Shown here piece after piece: positions 7,311 to 9,189 of a stretch of 9,189 bases of DNA. The notes beneath the pieces are model-generated. The model was not told where the DNA came from and made no database searches. It worked only from the letters and a program-made list of their open reading frames with translations. Made by a program: the position numbers and the translations under genes. This DNA is from Rikenellaceae bacterium (lineage in GTDB: Bacteria; Bacteroidota; Bacteroidia; Bacteroidales; UBA932): NCBI GenBank assembly GCA_900769905.1, contig CAAGIL010000238.1, forward strand, positions 1-9,189. Direction: 5' to 3'. Each line of letters opens with the position of its first letter. The first letter of the stretch is position 1.

Positions 7311-7397
7311 ATGCAAATTTTAGGGATAGACGGTATTTTAGCTAGTATAATTTTGGGGATAGACTAAATTTGTGGCTGTTAAATTTGCGGGATAGGA
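7283..7397 (+). repeat. Iteron array, 16-nt units at an exact 33-nt period, core GGGATAG
   Basis: Three clear copies start at 7316 (AATTTTAGGGATAGAC), 7349 (AATTTTGGGGATAGAC) and 7382 (AATTTGCGGGATAGGA). Each start is exactly 33 nt after the one before. A degraded copy in the same phase at 7283-7298 keeps ATAGA. The 17-nt intervening segments are not conserved. The array fills the intergenic region between the recombinase and the ATPase, ending 39 nt before the ATPase ATG. Three near-helical turns of spacing suggest a protein bound repeatedly on one DNA face. The spacers are too short for a CRISPR array. Confidence 0.75.
7348..7387 (+). promoter_or_regulatory. Three perfect TAnnTTTG (-7) elements for the ATPase gene
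   Basis: The Bacteroidota -7 consensus TAnnTTTG occurs exactly at 7348-7355 (TAATTTTG), 7365-7372 (TAAATTTG) and 7380-7387 (TAAATTTG). The first and third coincide with the starts of iterons 2 and 3, so a repeat-binding protein would directly compete with or recruit RNA polymerase. A well-spaced -33 TTTG is not obvious for any of them; the nearest for the third is TTTG at 7352-7355, about 24 nt upstream. The third would give a start near 7395 and a leader of about 40 nt. Confidence 0.5.
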
Positions 7398-7436
7398 GAA
7401 TTATCCATATCTTTCCGGCATAAAAATCAAAGCGTT

Positions 7437-8771
7437 ATGGCAGACAGGATTTTCAAAAGAAAGATATATGAGCAGATCAGACAGTGGAAGGAAGAAAACA
7501 ACGGAGGATCTGCGCTTCTGATAGAAGGCGCCCGACGAGTGGGCAAGTCCACGATTGTGGAACAGTTCGCCCAGAACGAGTATGACTCGTATATACTGAT
7601 TGATTTCAACAAATGCTCCAAGGAGATCAGGGAACTGTTCAACGACGTGGAGGACCTGGATTATATCTTCATGATTCTTCAGCAGCATTACCGCAAGACT
7701 CTCAAGGTGCGAAGGTCAGTTATCATATTCGATGAAGTCCAGAAGTGTCCGATGGCTCGCCAAGCTATCAAGTATCTTGTGGCTGACGGCAGGTATGATT
7801 ACCTGGAGACAGGCTCACTCATCAGCATAAAGAAGAATACGGAGGGAATCACTATCCCCAGCGAGGAGGACAGCATAGAGATGTACCCTATGGATTATGA
7901 GGAGTTCCGCTGGGCGCTCGGAGATGAAACGACGCCTGACATGCTCAGGAAGTTCTGGGAGATGAAGAGGCCTCTCGGACCGGCGCATAGGAACACCCAG
8001 CGCGATCTCCGTCTGTACATGCTTGTGGGCGGCATGCCGCAGGCCGTGAACGCCTACATCGACACCAACAACATGAGGAAGGTGGATGCCGCCAAACGTA
8101 AGATCATCAAGCTCTACGATGACGATTTCCGTAAGATTGACCCGACAGGCAGGCTGGGCAATCTGTTCATGGCGATTCCGGGGCAGCTCAGCAGGAACGT
8201 ATCACGGTTCCAGCCGACCACCGTTGTGAAGAATACCGCTTCGGACAAGATGGAAGAGATGCTCTCGGCGCTGGGGGACAGCAAGACCGTGAACTTTGCA
8301 TATCATTCGGACGATCCAAACGTGGGGATGGAGCTCAGCAGGGACGAATCACGGTTCAAGCTGTATGTCGCCGACACGGGCCTATTCATCACCATGGCCT
8401 TCTGGGACAAGAGCTACACTGAGAACATAATCTACGACAAGCTTCTGCAGGACAAGCTGCCGGCCAATCTTGGCTACATCTATGAGAATCTCATCGCTCA
8501 GATGCTGGTCGCTTCTGGGAACAAGTTGTTCTATTACACATGGCCAAAGGATGAGAAACACAATTACGAGATAGACTTCCTCCTGTCACGAGGTGCCAAG
8601 ATCGTTCCTATAGAGGTGAAGTCTTCCGGGTATAACACCCATACATCGCTCGATGCCTTCTGTAAAAAATTCTCATCTAGGATCTCTGCCAGGTATCTCA
8701 TTTACACAAAAGATTATGCGAATGACGGCCAGGTCATGCTGGTTCCAGCTTATCTAACGCCTCTCCTATAA
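7437..8771 (+). CDS. AAA-family ATPase with DUF4143 domain (COG1373 type)
   Basis: ATP-binding protein of 444 residues from a widespread family of unknown cellular function. The N-terminal AAA module has Walker A GARRVGKST (31-39, K37), Walker B VIIFDEVQ (95-102, D99 and E100) and a sensor-1-like ETGSL at 124-128. A middle region (about 150-215) contains the family-typical LYMLVGGMPQAV. The DUF4143 region spans roughly 220-400. Near the C-terminus EIDFLL (378-383) and IEVKSS (392-397) form a PD-(D/E)xK-like arrangement, with D380, E393 and K395 as candidate metal-site residues. Nuclease activity is not established for this family. The start at 7437 gives a full-length protein and lies about 40-70 nt after perfect TAnnTTTG promoter motifs. 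No Shine-Dalgarno is seen. The upstream region carries a 33-nt-period iteron array that probably controls this gene. An AlaX-like gene follows 21 nt after the stop. A role in defence, mobile-element biology or stress is possible but not shown. Confidence 0.9.
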   Translation: MADRIFKRKIYEQIRQWKEENNGGSALLIEGARRVGKSTIVEQFAQNEYDSYILIDFNKCSKEIRELFNDVEDLDYIFMILQQHYRKTLKVRRSVIIFDEVQKCPMARQAIKYLVADGRYDYLETGSLISIKKNTEGITIPSEEDSIEMYPMDYEEFRWALGDETTPDMLRKFWEMKRPLGPAHRNTQRDLRLYMLVGGMPQAVNAYIDTNNMRKVDAAKRKIIKLYDDDFRKIDPTGRLGNLFMAIPGQLSRNVSRFQPTTVVKNTASDKMEEMLSALGDSKTVNFAYHSDDPNVGMELSRDESRFKLYVADTGLFITMAFWDKSYTENIIYDKLLQDKLPANLGYIYENLIAQMLVASGNKLFYYTWPKDEKHNYEIDFLLSRGAKIVPIEVKSSGYNTHTSLDAFCKKFSSRISARYLIYTKDYANDGQVMLVPAYLTPLL

Positions 8772-8792
8772 TTATGTAATTGTCTGTATTAT

Positions 8793-9189
8793 ATGGAATT
8801 AGATATTAAACGTGTGTCAAAATCGCCCGTGCATACGGCGGAGCATATCCTGAACTGCACGATGGTGAACATGTTCGGATGCCCTCGCAGCCGGAATGCC
8901 CACATCGAGAGGAAGAAGAGCAAGTGCGACTATCTGCTTGCCGAATGTCCTACGAATGACCAGGTGAAGGCAATTGAAGCCAAGGTTAATGAGGTCATCG
9001 CGGCGGCGATGCAGGTGACCATTGAGTATATGAGTAGGGAAGAGGCCGCATCGATAGTGGACTTGAGCAAACTCCCTGAAGACGCTTCGGAGACACTGCG
9101 CATCGTCCGCATAGGCGATTACGATGACTGCGCCTGCATAGGAGCGCACGTGGGCAACACCTCGGAGATAGGGGAGTTCCGCATCATCA
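8793..9189 (+). CDS. AlaX-like alanyl-tRNA editing protein (tRNA synthetase second additional domain), 3' truncated by the window edge
   Basis: The reading frame is open from the ATG at 8793 to the window edge, giving 132 codons of a gene that continues outside. It resembles free-standing relatives of the AlaRS/ThrRS editing domain, which hydrolyse mischarged tRNA (classically Ser-tRNA-Ala for AlaX) using a zinc ion. The evidence is the HxxxH zinc motif HTAEH (H14, H18) near the N-terminus and a CxxxH motif CIGAH (C115, H119) followed by VGNTSEIGEF, equivalent to the CGGTHVxNTxEIG signature of AlaRS. The GGT of the usual motif is IGA here, so substrate range may differ. The strand is the same as the ATPase, the gap is 21 nt, and there is no terminator between them, so co-transcription is possible. 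No ribosome binding site is seen before the ATG. Known short AlaX proteins are about 150-160 residues, so perhaps 20-30 residues are missing. Confidence 0.85.
   Translation, partial: MELDIKRVSKSPVHTAEHILNCTMVNMFGCPRSRNAHIERKKSKCDYLLAECPTNDQVKAIEAKVNEVIAAAMQVTIEYMSREEAASIVDLSKLPEDASETLRIVRIGDYDDCACIGAHVGNTSEIGEFRII

Noticed and set aside
7316..7397. Possible minimal CRISPR array, since 16-nt repeats alternate with unconserved spacers.
   Set aside because: Spacers of 17 nt and repeats of 16 nt are too short, the repeats themselves vary, and no cas gene is nearby. A protein-binding iteron array fits better.

Overview
The window looks like a chromosomal segment from a member of the Bacteroidota, probably Bacteroidales. 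The reasons are protein style (a roughly 780-residue eight-helix FtsX-type permease, and a TolC-adaptor-permease gene order), exact matches to the Bacteroidota -7 promoter motif TAnnTTTG, and mostly absent Shine-Dalgarno sequences. The species cannot be told from this sequence. Genes are dense, and no gene-free stretch exceeds 300 bases.

Left half (149-5151, minus strand): a compact operon for a tripartite MacA-MacB-TolC-like exporter. Transcription order is TolC-type outer-membrane channel, then HlyD/MacA-type periplasmic adaptor, then FtsX/MacB-type permease, with gaps of only 12 and 14 nt. No ATP-binding subunit is encoded in the window, so the ATPase must lie further downstream (beyond the left edge) or elsewhere. 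The 177-nt leader (5152-5328) holds the clearest regulatory structure here: five copies of the hexamer TGTAAA/TTTACA in 47 nt, four of them forming two dyads whose centres are 22 nt apart. They lie about 90 and 112 nt upstream of a start site predicted from a partial -24/-12 (sigma-54-like) match. This layout resembles an enhancer for an NtrC-type activator. Nested inverted repeats overlap the predicted start site and the translation start.

Right half: a large serine recombinase (5329-7254, minus) is divergent from an AAA ATPase of the DUF4143/COG1373 type with a C-terminal PD-(D/E)xK-like motif (7437-8771, plus). Their shared 182-nt intergenic region carries three copies, plus a degraded fourth, of a 16-nt iteron with core GGGATAG at an exact 33-nt period. 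Two of the iterons contain perfect TAnnTTTG elements, and a third such element lies between them. The recombinase-ATPase pair may be an accessory insertion, but no convincing element boundary can be shown. A weak imperfect direct repeat flanks the recombinase gene.

The window ends inside an AlaX-like alanyl-tRNA editing protein (8793 to the edge, plus strand), 21 nt after the ATPase and possibly co-transcribed with it. Its zinc-binding HxxxH and CxxxH motifs are visible.

The parts most worth following up are the iteron-controlled DUF4143 ATPase next to the recombinase, and the enhancer-like dyad array controlling the efflux operon.
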